Of a stretch of DNA of 64,000 nt, positions 62,379-64,000 are shown piece after piece. Both the position numbers and the translations under genes were made by a program. Under the pieces are notes generated by a model. That model worked only from the letters and a program-made list of their open reading frames with translations. It was not told the DNA's origin and did no database searches. Position 1 is the first letter of the stretch; each line of letters opens with the position of its first letter. The stretch is from Paenibacillus_AR mesotrionivorans (GTDB taxonomy: Bacteria > Bacillota > Bacilli > Paenibacillales > NBRC-103111): assembly GCF_046098205.1 (NCBI RefSeq), contig NZ_JBJURJ010000014.1, forward strand, positions 62,001 through 126,000, in the 5' to 3' direction.

Positions 62379-63479
62379 TTACTTCGACGCCCTGGACCGC
62401 GACGGGCTGTCACTGAGCCAGCGCTGGAGAAGCTGCAGCACGGGCTTTCTGCTTTTGCTGAGGATGCCCACGGCCTCGGCACCGATCTCCATAATCAGGA
62501 GCACGATGACGACAAGGGTAATGGTCCCCCATTGCTTGGTTTGGGACAGCAGCATGGCGCAGGAGCCGAAGATGGCGGCAACGCCGTAGATGATCAGCAC
62601 GGCCTTGCGGGTGCTGAAGCCCATTTCCATCAGGCAGTGATGGAGATGGCCCTTGTCCGCTACGGAAATCGGCTTGTTGTTCAGCTTCCGGCGGATAATG
62701 GCCAGAACGGTATCGGACAACGGTACGCCTAAAACGAGAATCGGCACCAGGAAGGAAATCGCCACCGCGGATTTAAATCCGAGAATAGACAGCGTGGCCA
62801 GGCTAAAGCCAAGGAACAGGGCACCCGTATCGCCCATAAAGATGCTGGCGGGGTGGAAGTTGAAGAACAGGAAGCCGAGAATGCTGCCTAAGAGAATAGC
62901 ACTCAACAAAGCAACAGGCGTGTTGCCCGTCATAAAGGCCAGCACCATAATGGTCAGAGTGGCAATCGCGGACACACCCGCGGCCAAGCCGTCCAGACCG
63001 TCGATCAGGTTAACGGCATTGGTGACACCAACAACCCACAGCACGGTAATCGCCATGCCAATCCAGGGATATACGTTAATCGCATCGCCGAAGGGCAGCT
63101 GGATATAATCCACGTACAGGCCGTTCAAAGGCAGCATAGAGGCAGCCACAATTTGGCCCAGCAGCTTCAGCTTGGGAGAGATATTCTTGCGGTCATCGAT
63201 AACGCCAACGAGAACAATAATTCCGCCACCGGCCAGCATACCGATCATAACATCCAGATCGTATTCGCCAATGGATAAGGCCACAATCAGATACGTAACG
63301 GCAAAAGCCACAAAAATCGCCAGCCCGCCCATTTGGGGCATCGGCTTGGTATGTACAGTCCGATGATTCGGAATCGCCACAGCGCCGATTTTGAATGCAA
63401 GCTTCTTAATATATGGCATAATCAGGACAGCAATCGCACAAGCAGCGAAGAATCCGATACAATAGACCCACCAGTTCAT
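62379..63479 (-). CDS. tagO: Undecaprenyl-phosphate GlcNAc-1-phosphate transferase
   Basis: Membrane enzyme that starts teichoic acid or other wall-polymer synthesis by loading GlcNAc-1-phosphate on undecaprenyl phosphate. 366 residues with about ten membrane segments. The family motifs VIDDRKNISPKLKLLGQ (acidic pair), NAVNLIDGLDGLA, FMGDTGALFLG and the cytosolic histidine motif GHLHHCLMEMG are all visible. ATG follows AAGGGGAT. It lies directly after a partial TagA-type gene. SLH proteins downstream need such wall polymers as anchors. Confidence 0.95.
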   Translation of the reverse strand: MNWWVYCIGFFAACAIAVLIMPYIKKLAFKIGAVAIPNHRTVHTKPMPQMGGLAIFVAFAVTYLIVALSIGEYDLDVMIGMLAGGGIIVLVGVIDDRKNISPKLKLLGQIVAASMLPLNGLYVDYIQLPFGDAINVYPWIGMAITVLWVVGVTNAVNLIDGLDGLAAGVSAIATLTIMVLAFMTGNTPVALLSAILLGSILGFLFFNFHPASIFMGDTGALFLGFSLATLSILGFKSAVAISFLVPILVLGVPLSDTVLAIIRRKLNNKPISVADKGHLHHCLMEMGFSTRKAVLIIYGVAAIFGSCAMLLSQTKQWGTITLVVIVLLIMEIGAEAVGILSKSRKPVLQLLQRWLSDSPSRSRASK

Positions 63480-63525
63480 GGTTTACCATTCATCCCCTTA
63501 AAAGTCCATAAGTCCAACGCCACTC

Positions 63526-63555
63526 ATTATACGATGAACCAAGCAGAAACACCAA
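63526..63555 (-). promoter_or_regulatory. Promoter of tagO
   Basis: Minus strand TTGGTG (63550-63555), 18 bases, TATAAT (63526-63531). Confidence 0.55.
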
Positions 63556-63604
63556 TCTAATTTTTGGGCAAAAGCATCCGTATCCACCCGTTTTAGCGCG
63601 TTGT

Positions 63605-64000
63605 TCAAGCTTTTTGCACATTTTCTTTTTCACGGATCACTTTCAAAGCGAATTTCGGCAGCACAAGCATACGCTTGTACCGGTAAGGCTCCTGAATCAG
63701 CCGGTAAAACCATTCCAGCTTCAGCTGGCGGAACAGCTTGGGTGCACGCTTCAGCTTGCCGGCAAAAATATCGAAGCTTCCCCCAACCCCCATCATCACG
63801 GGAACGCCCAGCGCTTCCTTATGCTGGCCAATCCACGGGTCCTGCGTGGCTGCGGATCTCCCGACAAACAGCAGATCCGGCTCCACCCGGCGGATTTCCG
63901 CAATAACCTCCGCGTCCGCCTCCGGACCAAAATAGCCGTCCCGGAAGCCGGCCAGTATCAGCCGCGGGTGCTTCTGGCGGATGTTGTCCACTGCTGCGGC
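63605..64000 (-). CDS. WecG/TagA/CpsF family glycosyltransferase, 5' end outside window
   Basis: The frame is open to the window edge; 131 residues of the C-terminal half are visible. The family segment GVGGSFDIFAGKLKRAP and the C-terminal WFYRLIQEPYRYKRML are diagnostic. The enzyme adds N-acetylmannosamine to the TagO product in teichoic acid synthesis, or a related sugar in other polymers. Tag-type pathway membership is inferred from the tagO gene 125 bases downstream. An in-frame GTG at 63991 is internal. Confidence 0.9.
   Translation of the reverse strand, partial: AAAVDNIRQKHPRLILAGFRDGYFGPEADAEVIAEIRRVEPDLLFVGRSAATQDPWIGQHKEALGVPVMMGVGGSFDIFAGKLKRAPKLFRQLKLEWFYRLIQEPYRYKRMLVLPKFALKVIREKENVQKA

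Overview
The window looks like chromosome of an endospore-forming, flagellated Gram-positive bacterium, most likely Paenibacillus or a close relative in the Paenibacillaceae. The main reasons are an alpha/beta small acid-soluble spore protein, a DegSU / ComF / flagellin / HPF / SecA / PrfB gene order close to that of Bacillus subtilis, two SLH-domain surface proteins, a copper-amine-oxidase-N domain protein, and consensus sigma-A and sigma-D promoters. No tRNA, rRNA, insertion sequence or CRISPR array was seen. Most genes lie on the minus strand.

Layout: (1) 1-3 kb, plus strand: the 3' part of a VanW/G5 protein, then a HAAS-domain / DUF4097 pair. (2) 3-11.7 kb, minus strand: an arginine operon argC-argJ-argB-argD-argF-argG-argH with a strong promoter and an ArgR/AhrC-type box before argC. 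Several gaps hold palindromic interspersed repeats. (3) 11.8-17.9 kb: a yitT-family gene broken by an in-frame stop, prfB with its programmed frameshift, secA, long-form hpf and a cold-shock gene. (4) 17.9-20.7 kb: a cluster of DnaA-box-like sites, an XRE-type regulator and an unrecognised 534-residue protein convergent with it. (5) 20.9-31.5 kb: a lower-GC sugar-modification island holding three family-2 glycosyltransferases, an FkbM methyltransferase, a UDP-xylose-synthase-like SDR, UDP-glucose dehydrogenase and glucose-1-phosphate cytidylyltransferase. A divergent glycosyltransferase with a C-terminal repeat region completes it. The island sits between fliT and hpf, which are neighbours in B. 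subtilis. (6) 31.5-41.4 kb: the late flagellar operon flgM-flgN-flgK-flgL-yviE-fliW-csrA-hag-flaG-fliD-[glycosyltransferase]-fliS-fliT. (7) 41.4-46.9 kb: comFC, comFA, a small membrane protein and degU-degS. (8) 47-51.7 kb: a phosphodiester-glycosidase protein, metK behind a structured leader ending in an intrinsic terminator, and a spore protein. (9) 51.9-64 kb: a secreted-protein pair, two large SLH proteins, tagO and a partial tagA/wecG-type gene.

The parts suggest a coherent cell-surface programme. DegSU and sigma-D control motility. FliW, CsrA and the hag leader set flagellin translation. The adjacent glycosyltransferases probably decorate flagellin. The SLH proteins are probably held by secondary wall polymers whose first lipid-linked step is TagO. 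The items most worth a second look are the metK leader (which does not match the SAM-I box), the two families of interspersed palindromes (one with a smaller module moved between positions), the DnaA-box cluster, the flgM promoter nested in a terminator, and the sugar-modification island.
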